64,000 nucleotides of DNA from Terana coerulea (Eukaryota > Basidiomycota > Agaricomycetes > Polyporales > Phanerochaetaceae). Shown here one piece after another: positions 47,561 to 58,854 of this stretch (the first letter of the stretch is position 1; each line of letters starts with the position of its first letter). The stretch spans positions 1 to 64,000 of the forward strand of contig JAKOGH010000776.1 of the NCBI GenBank assembly GCA_024811115.1, in the 5' to 3' direction. The translations under genes and the position numbers were made by a program. The notes under the pieces are model-generated. The model was not told where the DNA came from. It did not search any database and saw only the letters and a list, made by a program, of their open reading frames with translations.

Positions 47561-48568
47561 ATGTCCTTTCCCTCCTCCATCTCCGGGTTCACGCCCATCC
47601 CCGTCCAATACTCAAAGCAGCGACACACCTCATATATGCGCGAGCACACACAGGGTCGAAGAAGGGCTCCAGCAAGGATGCAACCTTGCCAGATGGGCGC
47701 ACGCTCTTTCCTCGTGAACGTCCCGCCAGACGCCACGGAACGCGAGTTGACGCTGTTGTTCAAGCACAGCGGCACCGATAGAAAAAGTGGTATTTGATGG
47801 AGATACTGGGCTGGAGGAGGAGCAAGCTATAGATGGAGTGAGGACGAGAGGACGAAGCCGTGCAGAGCGAAGTCGAGGCGGACGAACAGCCACGGAAGGA
47901 GCGAAAAATCATCAAGGCTGGCAAGTCTGTTGCGCCACAGATCACCTCTTTACCTAGCCACAGTACAAGAATATTACGACGAACAGGACGCTCTGTGCAT
48001 GTCATATTCCTCGACGCCTCCTCTCTATCCCGCGCCCTTTCACAACCCTCCAAACCTAAGACCGTGGCCCACAGACTCAGAAGCTCCGTCCGGTCTCAGC
48101 CACTACGTCTCCCTCTACGCATCCCTCCGCCCACCATTGGACCTCACCAAGGCGCACGCCGACTCCTGGATGGAGCCTTCGAGTACGAGCAGGCGAAGAA
48201 GAAGCAGCAGAACAAGTACAAGAAGGGCGAGGCTATCGTCGACGAGGATGGCTTCACGGTGGTTGCGCATGGAGGCACGTACGGTCAGACGGTCGGCGGG
48301 GGCGTCGGAGTCGCGAGCAAGAAGTTCCAACGAGGCGAGGCCACGGGCAAGCGGGCTCGGAAAGGCAGGAAAGAGCCTAAAGAAAAGGAATCCTTCTACG
48401 CTTTCCAGGTTCACGAAAAGAAGCGCAAAGGTACGTGCGGCCTGCAATTGCCTGGCCTATTGGGTGCTTATACCGCACACAGAAATCATGAACCTCAAGA
48501 AGAAGTGGGAGGAGGACAAGGCGAAAGTGGAGAAACTCAAAGAGTCTCGGAAATTCAAGCCCTACTAG
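47561..48568 (+). pseudogene. RRP7: Ribosomal RNA-processing protein 7, copy 1 (frame-broken)
   Basis: Rrp7 acts in the nucleolus in 40S subunit assembly. The start at 47561 gives MSFPSSISGFTPIPVQYSK. The RRM-like part is FLVNVPPDATERELTLLFKH. The middle carries SGLSHYVSLYASLRPPLDLT and the C-terminal domain GEAIVDEDGFTVV, then ESFYAFQVHEKKRK, an intron, and LKKKWEEDKAKVEKLKESRK-FKPY, the family's hallmark end. At least five single-base differences from copy 2 break the frame, and the acidic linker is shorter (no SMDEDE segment). Where copy 1 is broken, copy 2 is often whole and vice versa. It is a likely pseudogene, though sequence errors confuse the picture. Confidence 0.75.
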
Positions 48569-48764
48569 TCCGACGTACGCACGTCCATTTGAAATGTTGT
48601 TGTCTTGTATCCTCATAAGTACTGTCTGGTTCGGTGCACCACAGTCATGTTTTGGAATACTTTCCTCGCTCACTCACCGATCAGGCGAAAGACGGCACGC
48701 CCTTCGTTATACATCCCCTCTTTCCCATAGCTCTGCGACTACTCGCTTGGTCGCACACCCTGCC

Positions 48765-49349
48765 ATGCCGAATGGGCTAACGGCAGCCCTCAGACCCCTC
48801 AACACTCTCCGCGCATTCCCACCATGGCTTCTTGTATACCTGCCCTCTAGCATCACCATCCTTCCTTTGGCGCGGTCGGTCCCAGCCATTTCCCCGCTAC
48901 GCTCATCTACGCGTGGCAAGACACATTCCTTCCACTTCTCCTCTCGCTGTTCCTCCTGCTGACATGGCCCTCGGCTGCGGCACGCTTAGCCCAGCTGTGG
49001 TTGCTGGCTAAGCACAACCCAACCCCTTCAGCGGGTCAACACACGGGCGACTTGTTCAGCACTTCCGTCCGTCCGGGGCCCTCATCCAGAACTATGTCCT
49101 CGTGCTTTTCGCACAGAGTCTCGCGGCGTTTGTCCTAACACGCCCAGTAGGGTGGACCTACCCTGGCCACTCTCGCCGCACGCCTTGTACGAACCTGTAG
49201 TAGGCATCGGCCCGCTACTCGTGGGCGCTATCCTCTTCAACTCCGAATCGAATGGCGGCGTGCACACCTTCGCTGTCTACAACACTACCAGGGGAGGAAA
49301 GTTCAAGGTCAACAGTACGTTTACTAGATTCGCTGTTCTTGCGGTGCGA
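48765..49349 (+). pseudogene. Glycosyltransferase-like membrane gene, copy 2 (5' part only)
   Basis: The start region (MPNGLTAALRPLNTLRAFPP) and the stretch ALYEPVVGIGPLLVGAILF to NSTFTRFAVLAV match copy 1 at 38111 closely. The match stops abruptly at about 49349, before the transferase-like half. The sequence then runs straight into a piece of the ERG26-like 3' end. Additional small frame slips occur near 48895 and 49080. It cannot encode the full protein. Confidence 0.75.
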
Positions 49350-49364
49350 TCACGTAACCATGTC

Positions 49365-49454
49365 TGGCCAGCCAAATCACAGTGGTGGAAAGAGAGGGTG
49401 CTGCGGAATTCCTTGAATCACCGGAAGAAGAGTATATAAAGAAACACAAATGAG
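49365..49454 (+). pseudogene. 3' tail of ERG26-like gene joined to truncated gene
   Basis: The intron end CCAGCCAAATCACAG and the last exon beginning TGGTGGAAAGAGAGG are nearly identical to 44776-44861. One G is missing from the GGGG run of the main copy. The following 150 bp also match the main copy's 3' flank. No other ERG26 exons precede it. Confidence 0.8.
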
Positions 49455-49701
49455 CATGCATGTACGCTAGCGTATTTGCGCGAGTCCAATTTGGTGTTTT
49501 TATCGAAGGGCGGCGGCGTTAACCTCTGATTCCCATTCGCTGTGTTTAGTGAGCCTGAGCGGGCATTGCAACTATCTATTCGCGCAAGGCATCTCGTTGG
49601 CGGGGACGCATGGCACCCAAGCTTCTAGCTGAGGGGGAGGTCAGTACAGATATTGGAGCACATCGCAGCATGGCCTTACCTGTTCGCGTAAGCTACTGGA
49701 A

Positions 49702-51000
49702 CTACGAAAAACGGAGTTTCTTCGCCGCCATCAGCTCAGGAAACCCACTGGTCACAACTTCGCGGAATCTCCGTTGCAGACGTTCATCGGCCGAGCCACA
49801 CGTGCTTTCGGAGTTCCACATCTTCTCCAGGCCGAAGACGATGGAGTCGAGGCCGCTGGAGGCCAACGCTCTAGTGACTGAACGTATCCCAGTCCTGCGG
49901 AGTTCTGATTCCCATGCGTCCAGACATGAAAGCGCGATGTCCGCATGTACATCCAAGGATTTGGAGGCTGATTGATACAAGGCGCACTCGGCCGTCGATC
50001 TTGGGAAATGCACCTGCGAAAATGTCACGTGTGGTACCGTTGCAAAGTGCGGTAGGGGTCATGGAGAAGTGGATTGAACGAAGAGAAGTGCATCCACTGA
50101 GCGACTTCCAGTGAGTTGCTATGCAGGCAACAATCAGGGTTACTACTCAGGCCAGTACTAAAGCACTCACGAAATTCATGCGTCGGAAGGTTGTCTTCCA
50201 CGATCAACTTGATGTTCACGATATGCTCTCCGCACAGATCCAAGAACCGAGAACGCAGCGAATGATTGGGTGGGTCGGCGTAGCCGAGAAGCACTACAGA
50301 CTGCGGCACGTCGAATGCGCATAGCCAGCGGATCATCTCTCCGAGAGCCGGAGGGAATGTCCAGGGTAGCGTTAAAGCCTGCACCTTCCATCCGCTTAGG
50401 ACGGCATACTCCTCTCTCGACAGCTCGATGGCTGGGTCCCCGAGACCAGAGAACTCCAGCGCGTGCATGTCGAGGACGCGAAGATCGCCAATTGAGGTGC
50501 CTGCGAAAAATTTGAACGTGGTGAGGAGCTTCGCCACGCCTACGGGGTTGAGGAAGTTCGCCGTGATCTTCAAGACTGGCAGGCCGCGCGGACGGTTCCA
50601 CCGTACGGTCTGAACAGGAAGAGGGGCACCATTTGGTCTGGGGAGTGACGCCGTCGAGATGGATGGATTGAATCGCCGGGAGCATGTCGAGAATGGCTTT
50701 TAGCTTTAGGGAATCTACCGACGGTACTGACAGCGACTCCGACGGCTTAGGGCTGATGGTAAGGATGCGTACGCTGACGCTGGCAGCCGCGCTTGTGGTG
50801 CTCGCACTAAATATTTCTTCCAGCTGTGTAGTGTCCTCGAAATCTGCTATTCCAAGCGCGATTTCGTGGAATTGATGGAGACGGCTTGACCAGAGGCATT
50901 CTTGAGAGGCCAAGGAGCATGATGCCAGTGTGGCTTTATCTTCACGGAGATTGCCTATGACCATGTCAATCAGCTCTTGTGGGAAATTGTGTTGAGGCAT
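49702..51000 (-). CDS. F-box protein (frame slips)
   Basis: A putative substrate adaptor of an SCF ubiquitin ligase. ATG at 51000 gives the F-box start MPQHNFPQELIDMVIGNLRE with CSLASQECLWSSRL. A leucine-rich-like body follows (LKAILDMLPAIQSIHLDGV, then in another frame VLKITANFLNPVGVAKLLTT, LRVLDMHALEFSGL). One intron follows FRECF-like sequence at a GTGAGT near 50170. The C-terminus LDSIVFGLEKMWNSE to FPELMAAKKLRFS at 49702 is typical of basidiomycete F-box proteins. Frame changes at AAA near 50635 and near 49950 separate the parts. The first ATG of the longer upstream frame (51114) is rejected because the F-box starts at 51000. The target is unknown. Confidence 0.6.
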
Positions 51001-52640
51001 GGCTACTGAGAGGGGTAAGTATGCTGCTGTGGAGAACAGACTGAGCTTATGTATGGAACGCGGAAGCAAGCGGAACCTGTTCATTCCGTGCCACAACAAT
51101 GACACCGATCGCATTGACCTCCTGTCTCAGCCCGTGTGAGCAATTGAATGCTTGTCCAATCCATGTCGTGCCTATTGACATTGTCAATACTCATCCAAAA
51201 CTGAATGTACCTGATGGATGTAAACACTGGCATGCAAACTTACTCGCCATTGCTCATCGTGACAATACTAGCTCTCTTCGACGATCCATGCTGTTATTTT
51301 TGCTGAGACCCACGCACGGCACGCATAGTTACTTTCATGAGCTTGTCGAAGTCAAACAAACACTCGCGGTCAACCGATGGGGAGGGTTTTAAGGGAAAAC
51401 GGTAAATGCCGTGCGCCACAAAGCTGCAGTGCTTCGCGAAGAGCGCGCCGAGCAAGGGCGCTTGGCAAGCACGTGGCGACTACTTTTCTGCCTCTTGCCT
51501 TCCTCCGTCCATGTCCTTCCCGTCCTCCATCGCCGGCTTCACGCCCATCCCCGTCCAATACTCAAAAGCCGCGACACACCTCATATATGCGCGAGCGCAC
51601 ACAGGGTCGAAGAAAGGGCTCCAGCAAGGATGCAACCTTGCCAGACGAACGAACACTCTTCCTCGTGAACGTCCCCCCAGACGCCACGGAACGCGAGTTG
51701 ACGCTGTTGTTCAAGCACAGCGGCACGATAGAAAAAGTGGTATTTGATGGAGACACTGGCTTGGAAGAGGAGCAAGCTATAGATGAGAGTGAGGACGAGA
51801 GCATGGATGAGGACGAAGCCGTGCAGAGCGAAGCCGAGGTGGACGAACAGCCACGGAAGAAGCGAAAAGTCAACAAGGCTGGCATGTCTGTTGCGCCACA
51901 AGTGACTTCTTTACCAACCCACAGTACAAGGATATTACGACGAACAGGACGCTCTGCGCATGTCATATTCCTCGATGCTTCCTCTCTCTCCCGCGTGCTC
52001 TTTCACAACCCTCGAAGCCAAGACCGTGGCCCACAGACTCAGAAACCCCGTCAGGCCTCGGCCACTACACCTCACTCTACGCGTCCCTTCGTCCACCATT
52101 AGACCTCACCAAAGCGCACGCCGACTCGTGGATGGAGGCCTTCGAGTACGAGCAGGCGAAGAAAAGAAGCAGCAGAGCAAGTACAAGAAGGGCGAGGCTA
52201 TCGTTGACGAAGACGGCTTCACGGTGGTCACTCGTGGGGGCGCGTACGGTCAGACGGTCGGGGGTGGCGTCGGTGTCGCGAGCAAGAAGTTCCAACGAGG
52301 CGAGGCCACGGGCAAGCGGGCTCGGAAAGGCAAGAAAGAGCCTAAAGAGAAGGAGTCCTTCTACGCTTTCCAGGTTCACGAAAAGAAGCGCAAAGGTACG
52401 TGCGGCCTTCAATTGCCTGGCCTATTGGGTGCTTATACCGCATACAGAAATCATGGACCTCAAGAAGAAGTGGGAGGAGGACAAGGCGAAAGTGGAGAAG
52501 CTCAAAGAGTCTCGGAAATTCAAGCCCTACTAGTCCGACGTACGCATGTCCATTGGAAATGATGTCGTCTTCCATCCTTACAAGTGCTCTGTAGTTCTGT
52601 CCGTGACGGTCATACATTGGGTTACTTTCCTCGCCTACTC
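50930..52640. repeat. Segmental duplication, right copy (F-box head + RRP7)
   Basis: The right-hand partner of 46963-48640, in the same orientation. Here the F-box gene is full length, while in the left copy it is cut after about 25 residues. Non-coding spacer similarity is lower than that of RRP7, as expected for old copies under different constraint. Confidence 0.75.
51511..52533 (+). CDS. RRP7: Ribosomal RNA-processing protein 7, copy 2
   Basis: Same layout as copy 1: MSFPSSIAGFTPIPVQYSKA, THLIYARAHTGSKKG, RRM-like RTLFLVNVPPDATERELTLL with FKHSGTIEKVVFDGDTG, a full acidic linker (SEDESMDEDEAVQSEAEV), HVIFLDASSLSRVL, then SLYASLRPPLDLTKAHADSW, the C-terminal YKKGEAIVDEDGFTVV and, past one intron, the end KLKESRKFKPY. 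Frame slips occur at AAA (51618-51620, one extra A), near 51990 and at AAAA near 52160. Because it keeps the long acidic linker and is whole where copy 1 is broken, it is the better candidate for the working gene. RRP7 is essential in yeast, so at least one copy in the genome must work. Confidence 0.75.
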
Positions 52641-53034
52641 ACCGGTTAGCGAAAAGACGGCTCGCCATTCGTCATTCATTCCCTCTTCCCCATACATTCT
52701 GCGACAACCCCGCTTTGTCGTTGTGGCTACTCAAAATTTGCATCTAGCAGAACTGGATTTCAGCTGGCAACTTGCAATCAAGCTGCGGGATGGTTACTTT
52801 AAGCGCGTTTGTACTTTGTGCACTTCTCGCTAATCCGCACACCTGTCATGAAAGTATACATCCGATACAAGTGGCATTCATCCAAGTATAGTACAGGAAG
52901 CGGGTAGCAAGTAATCCTATAAAGCCAGCAGCATTGAGTAGGGCATAAGTGTCGTGAAACATTACGGGGGGAATCACATAGGGTATCAGGGAATACTGAG
53001 GTAGTGAGCAGAAGGCGTAAAGCAAAGTATATCC
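52534..53034. other. Intergenic after RRP7 copy 2
   Basis: No gene is seen. RRP7 (+) and the stomatin gene (-) converge here, so this holds two 3' untranslated regions. Confidence 0.5.
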
Positions 53035-54317
53035 TTAAACATCTGAGATGCTGCTGAGCAGGCCGGCACCACCGGCTGCGCCAATGCCTTCGCCCGTCTC
53101 GTTCGAAGCGTTCCTGAAGCCGTTCGTGGCGCTCCCACTGCCACCGCCAACCTGCCCCATCACGTCCGTCTGGAGCTGCATCGGCACGAAGACGACCTTG
53201 CTCTGCGCCGTCTTCGCCATCGCCTGCAGCGCCTCGAGCTGCCGGATCTGCATCGCGGCGGGGCTCGCGAGGATATCGGCGGCCTGGCGCATGAGGCGTG
53301 CGGCGTCGACCTCGGCGCGCGCGGCGATGACCTTGCTCTCGCCGATGCGCTTCTGCTGCGCGGCGGAGGACAGCGAGGCGGAGACCTCGGAGGAGAAGAT
53401 GATGTCCTTGATGAGGATGCCCTCGATGGAGACACCCCACTTGTCCGCGACGTCCCCGACAATCTCGGCGATCTCGAACGCGATCGCTTCGCGCTCGGTG
53501 ACCACGGACTGCACGGCGCGGGCGCCGACGACGTGACGCAGAGTCGTCTGCGAGCGCTCGATGAGGGCTTGCCGGAGGTCAGAGATACCGTAGGCAGCAC
53601 GGTATGGGTTGGTGATTTGGAAGTAGATGACAGAGTCACTGCGGCAAGGTCAACACAGTAAAGCACGCAGGAACGGGTGTAACGCACATCTCAACATCAA
53701 CGTTATCCCTCGTAATGACCTTCTGTCTGCCAATGGGACTGATCTGGATCTTGACGTCGACGACACGGAGCGACTCGGTGCACACATTGACGTATGCGAG
53801 GCCGGGATCGACAGACTTGTAGAACTGTCCGAAGCGAGAGACGAGGCCGACAGACCCTTGCTGGACGTTGCGGAAGGGATTGGGCATGGGGCAGCAGGGG
53901 ACGGCTCCGCAGAATCCAATGCACGAACCGAGCACTTGTAGCAGTGAGCCGTAGACACCATGGGTAACCTCTCCCGTTCCCAAGTCCTGCGCATATGAAG
54001 GCTGAGGAGTCGTAATGAGCGGCCTGGAGTTTCAATCCTACAATCTATAGCTCACCTGCATCTCGCTCCGCTTCAGCGGCTGCACCTTGATAACATGCGT
54101 GGAATCGGCGGCGGGTCGCTTCCCGTTCATGGCTGACGACGTCGTCGGGCGATCATCCGTAACTTCAGAGCCGTTGGAATCCATGGTCGTGGACAGAGAC
54201 AAGAATTCGCTCACCGTTTGGCGCGTTGTGGTCTACCACGTTCCCACGCGAGGCTCCCGATGCCTGGCTGGGCGTCCGCGGCCGGTACTTGGTGTCTTGG
54301 GGGTCAGGGGTGGACAT
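53035..54317 (-). CDS. Stomatin-family (SPFH/band 7) membrane protein
   Basis: Band 7 proteins form scaffolds on membranes and control channel or protease activity. ATG at 54317 starts a polar N-terminus (MSTPDPQDTKYRPRTPSQAS), joined by a GTGAGC...GTCAG intron to AMNGKRPAADSTHVIKVQPL. The hydrophobic hairpin region is LLQVLGSCIGFCGAVPCCPM with Cys residues suited to lipid attachment, then NPFRNVQQGSVGLVSRFGQF. The SPFH core includes VKIQISPIGRQKVITRDNVD, YFQITNPYRAAYGISDLRQA, RSQTTLRHVVGARAVQSVVT and WGVSIEGILIKDIIFS. The coiled helix follows (RIGESKVIAARAEVDAARLM), with a Gly/Asn-rich tail. Four exons join in frame with no slip. It resembles plasma-membrane stomatins more than mitochondrial prohibitins. 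Cellular location is inferred. Confidence 0.93.
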
Positions 54318-55890
54318 GTCCTTCCGCGTCTGCAGCTCGAAAGTCGCCAGCTTTGCAGGAGGCGATGATGGGCGTCGGTCAACTCTGGGAGGCCTCTGCT
54401 TCGGCAGCTGTCTTTTATGTACTCTGCTATGTGACCAGAAGCATTCTGAACAGAGTTCCTCGTTGCGCAGTCGGCGGGCGAGGCAGTGTGGGATCAAGCG
54501 AGCATCAGGCAGGTGGATTTGGTTCCGCTGCATCCGCGGCCGGGGCGCACATATTCACGGTGAATTTCTGTGGAAGATATGTCCAAAATAGGATCTCGGC
54601 ATTTCGGCATCGCAATTCAGCCTTCAAGCGAATTCACACTCTCCAAGATGCTTCGCGTTCGAGGCAGTCGTAAGATGTGTTCCATAACTGTCCTATGGCA
54701 AGTATCATGAACACAAATACGCTCACCAGCTCGGCTTTCAACCTGACAAGGCTTGCCTCGACAATAAGTGTTTCTCCTTTTGTTTGGTGCGAGGATAGTC
54801 TCATGTTGGTTCACGAATTCCACAGCGCGACTCCTCCCAGGGACGACGTCTGCGCAGCCAGCCCCATGACGGTCCACGATGTTCTATTGAGGGCTGGCAT
54901 CCTGTGCAATACATATCTATCAAAGCTTCCACGCAAAGACGAGGCTGTTCCAGCGTTGCGAATCCGCCGAGGTGTTCGCATTTGAGTCTGGCCACAACTT
55001 GAAGTGCGATAAGCTCAACTTCGCAAGGTATCATGACGGCGTCATGGTATACAGAACCGAAAGAAGCCTATTGAAACTCTCTGTGCTGCCGCTAAAGCAA
55101 ACCAATATATCAAACATATGCAAGACATCCTGACGATGCTCTATGCCAAAAGCTATCCCCACTGATAGCCCCACTAGCAGTCTATGTACAGTCGGATATT
55201 AATTGCCGTACTTGCTGTACATAGGGCTTCGCAGCCATCGAATCATAGTTCAGCACATGCATCTTAAGATGCTCCCATCGCTGCACCCGGAGGCTCGACG
55301 AGCGAGCTGCGCAACGAGTACATACCACGCGCAACAGCTCGAGCAAAGTCCGATCCGACAACAAGCAAAGCAACGTAAGTAACCGGTTCAGGAAGCATCG
55401 GACAGGTGCTCAATGGCACGGACGCGGACGGGATATACGGATGGTCGTATCAACGCGGACGAGGACTGACGTGCGCAGTATAGTCCAGGAGCGAGGGATA
55501 TCTTCCATAGGCTGCACGTCAGAGCAAGTCCGACAGAAGAGCAGCGCCCTGGGCCAAGGTGACTCAAAAGCGCTCCGAGCATATGCTAAACCGACGGAGG
55601 GATCTACTTACCGTGCTGTATCCGCTCAAGGTTCTCTAGCCTCATTTGCTGCGCTTTGTTGAAACGGCTGCGGGCCTGGTATGTATTCCTGTGTCTCTAA
55701 CACTGTGTCGACGGAAGAGACGCAGAGATACCGAATGTCAGGCCGGTAGCAAAGCCACCTGGCCTACCAGACCCCTCCGGAGGCATGGATGTCAACCCTC
55801 TGTCTCTGCTAATGCTCTTCCTGACGCAAGTGATAAATATCCAATATAAGTAACGACCGACAGCAAAACACAAGTACCGAGCTGAAACAA
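54318..55890. other. 1.6-kb stretch without a recognised gene
   Basis: The longest gene-free interval on the right side. Open frames on both strands are short, start without context and have no splice partners. It includes the stomatin promoter on the left and the KEX1 3' flank on the right. A non-coding RNA cannot be excluded from sequence alone. Confidence 0.4.
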
Positions 55891-58408
55891 CTACGCTCGA
55901 GCTCCAGTGCGGGGTGTCTTAGTATCCTCGTCGTCGCTGTCGTCCACCCGGAAGATCTCCTCCTTCGGCGTCAGCGCCGTCGCCCGCTCCTTGCCCTTCC
56001 GCGACCGGAACGGCTGCCCCTCGCCGTCGTGGTCCCCGTCAAGGTCCGCGCTCTCCGTCAGCGGGATGCTCTCCTCGAGGCCGTGCGGCGGCGAGCGCGG
56101 CAGGCCGCGCATGCGGTTCCGGCGGAAGCGCCACCAGAGGAAGCCTATCACGGCGAGTGCGATGAGGATGAGGACGAGCGCGGCGGAGCCGGCGTTGTAA
56201 TACGCTATGCGGACAAGAAATATTTCTCAGCCCGAGACCTACGATGCGAATATATGGGACAGCGCACCTTCCCACATCGCTTTGTCCTGCTCCGGCGTCT
56301 TGCCGCTCGCGGGCGTGGTTGTGGGTTTCTCATCCAGCAAGGTCGGGAGGGGCTTCGCGTCAGAGCCGACGACGCTGGGTATCCGCACGGAGCCCTCCGT
56401 CAACGCCGTGAAGTTCATGCCCATGAACCGAAGGATCATGTCATGCGTTACATGGGGAACGTCGTATCCGGCCATGTGTGATGCATTAAAGATCTAAGGG
56501 GGATGTAAACCACATGCGCTTCATATTGTGAGGTGCAAACGTACCTTAACGTAGGTCAAGTTCCTAGAAGCGACCCAGGTTCCTGCTGGCGCGCCTTGGA
56601 CAGACCAGGATTGGGTTTGAACAGTCTTTCGGTACGACATAAGCATGGGATGTAGAACATGTAGAGCACAGGATGCGAACGTACACCAAGTCCCTGGACA
56701 CCATTCCACGTCATGGACTGTATCATGTTCTCAAGCCCGACATAGTTGCAGATGAGGTCCTGGTCCCCAGCAAAGATCATCACTGGTATGCGTTCCAACA
56801 AGCGGGGTATAATAGTGATAGAGGCGTTCGAGTGCTTCGTGTGGAAGTTTCTGTGAATCTTCCCTCGGCATTCTTCCCATTGGCTGACTGCGTCTGTCGC
56901 GTGTAGAGCTCGGATGACATCTGGTCGCTGTAATAAACTATGGGTGAGTTAAAATTCTCCTATGGAAAAGACTGGCACCAACGCGAAGGTATGTGTACAT
57001 GCCGGGCAAATCCGGTGGCCAGTTTGTTCCACAGGCAGGGTGGTCATCGTTCAGCCGGACGTCGTACATATTGACACATTGCAGCTTGCCGTCTATCCTG
57101 GAGTAAATCATTGTTATTAGTACCGTATCGTTTGTTGTGTGATGGATTATACACACTGTTTTGTCTTCTCTTGGATCACGACGCCCAAAACGCTTTCACA
57201 GAGATCATCGTGCACAGGATATACCGTAGTGTATTTCGAAAGGTTTTCCATACACTTGTCGGTAATAGCCTTGATTTTCTTGAACCCCTACAATGATCGA
57301 ATTATGGACGTGTCAGCTGCTGAGAGTCAAGCCAAGACGTAGTACATACATCGGAGTTCTCTTCAATTAAGCCATGCTTGACAGAATAATCCAAGTAAGC
57401 AGGGTATTGCGTGTGGGAGTCTATCCATCCGTTTCCAATAGCGGCGCCACGCAACGGTATATTCAAATCCGAATCGAGGATGGCATGAGCTGAGCGATTG
57501 ATATTAGTCAGGTGTCTTAGATGTGAATTGTGCGTGAGAGTTACCAAAGTAAGGTATGTATTGTCCTGCGAAGCTTTCTCCACCCAAATAGGTCTGAGTA
57601 CGTGTCAGTTTCAGTGCAACGCGAGGGGGCATGTCACATACATCCATCTGCTTGTACTCGGGGAACACCGCGTAGAAGTTTTTCATAAATTGCAACATAT
57701 GGCGGGAGGCCTGTCTGACTGTTAGCTATACGAGTGGCTTTGAGTTGTAGGTTGCGTACTTCGTCAAGTTCGTGAAGGTATTTGTTGGAGGCCGTGTAGG
57801 AGAAACCGGTTCCAGCAGGTTGATCGACTTGAAAGACTCAGTATCTGCCAAGAACAAGATATGAGACTAACTCACTGTATACCATGGTCGTATACTCCTC
57901 CCAACCACCTTCTATCCTATTCAAACCGCCCTTGCCGTCCACTCTCCAAGGCCCCACTTCCATCATAAGGGCCGTCGAATGAGGAGCATCCTGGCCCACC
58001 CTATGCGAATATGGTCAGCATACAATAACTATACGACGCGATACACTCTACAAACATTGAACCAGAATAATATTCGCTCCTTGTCCGCTGTGCGTCTCGC
58101 TTTCACCAGCACGAAATATAGGTGAGCGGTAACCTCCGTGGCTGGGGCTTTGTCGGCGTCTGGATCTGACCCTAGGTAGCCTGCATATACGTGCAGCGGC
58201 GTAGACGCATTTGAGTGGAGGTCCGGCACCTGGGGGACGTAGAATGACGCGGCAGATGGGACTAAGCACGAAGGTGCGTAAGTACAGCAACGTCTATGTG
58301 AATATTCCGACGTCGCTCACTGTCAGTGGGGGCTGCCTCCGCGAATAACGAGAAGAACAGTGGGGGTAGGAGGGACCAAATGAAGCCCGTGTAAACGGCT
58401 GCGCGCAT
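55891..58408 (-). CDS. KEX1: Pheromone-processing carboxypeptidase KEX1
   Basis: A serine carboxypeptidase of the trans-Golgi that trims C-terminal Lys and Arg from peptides cut by Kex2. The start at 58408 gives the signal peptide [27 protein letters not shown]. The lumenal part has [44 protein letters not shown], the nucleophile in [16 protein letters not shown], the catalytic Asp in [10 protein letters not shown] and the His in [14 protein letters not shown]. After a Thr/Pro-rich stalk come the membrane span [16 protein letters not shown] and a basic then acidic cytosolic tail ([19 protein letters not shown]). About a dozen introns. One slip, at CCC on the coding strand (57969-57971), breaks the frame after [10 protein letters not shown]; with two C's it continues LMMEVGPW. 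That is very probably a sequence error. Confidence 0.92.
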
Positions 58409-58854
58409 GGCTGTAGGCCGGACCTGGATGTCCTCGCGATCGGTGCCCCAAGTCGGTGCCTGCGCGGTCAAGAGTTTAATATTCAGTTCTCATTTCAGCG
58501 AGGATGAGTCTAGCGTACCGGTTCGCTGTCGTTGAGCTTGGCTGCAGACCGTCAAGGTCCTGGAAGAGAACGTAGAAACCGACGTGGACTTGCGAGAGCG
58601 ACCGTCCAAGCGCGCTGTGCTCGATAGATGGCAGTGAATCAAGTGTTTCGCGAAATACTTCCGTGATCAGAGCCATAAGACCTTATCCGCCCATATCAGG
58701 CAACGCGTTATTGCTTTGATTGACTTATCGCAGAAATGCACCAACAATTCCTTGGTGCCTGACCAGGTGGGAGGGTCAGAGATAACAACATGGACAACAT
58801 CCTCGACTTCCGAGGCCAGCACACGACGCTCTTGCTCTCGCTCACACTTCCACC

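Larger units (their letters stand above)
46963..48640. repeat. Segmental duplication, left copy (F-box head + RRP7)
   Basis: F-box head, shared non-coding spacer and an entire RRP7 gene occur in the same order as at 50930-52640. Shared spacer phrases include the CATGTCGTGCCTA box and the GGGAAAACGGTAAATGCCG box just before RRP7. The two RRP7 starts are 3,950 bp apart. Confidence 0.75.

Noticed and set aside
33000..53000. Transposon as the driver of the duplications
   Set aside because: I saw no reverse transcriptase, transposase, long terminal repeat or terminal inverted repeat at the borders; the duplications look like plain segmental events.
53048..53536. Plus-strand open frame of 162 codons
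   Set aside because: It is antisense to the conserved band 7 exon of the stomatin gene and Cys/Ser-rich only because of codon shadowing.
58476..58676. Minus-strand frame MALITEVFRETLDS... upstream of KEX1
   Set aside because: It has no splice path into KEX1 that would precede the signal peptide at 58408, and no known domain.
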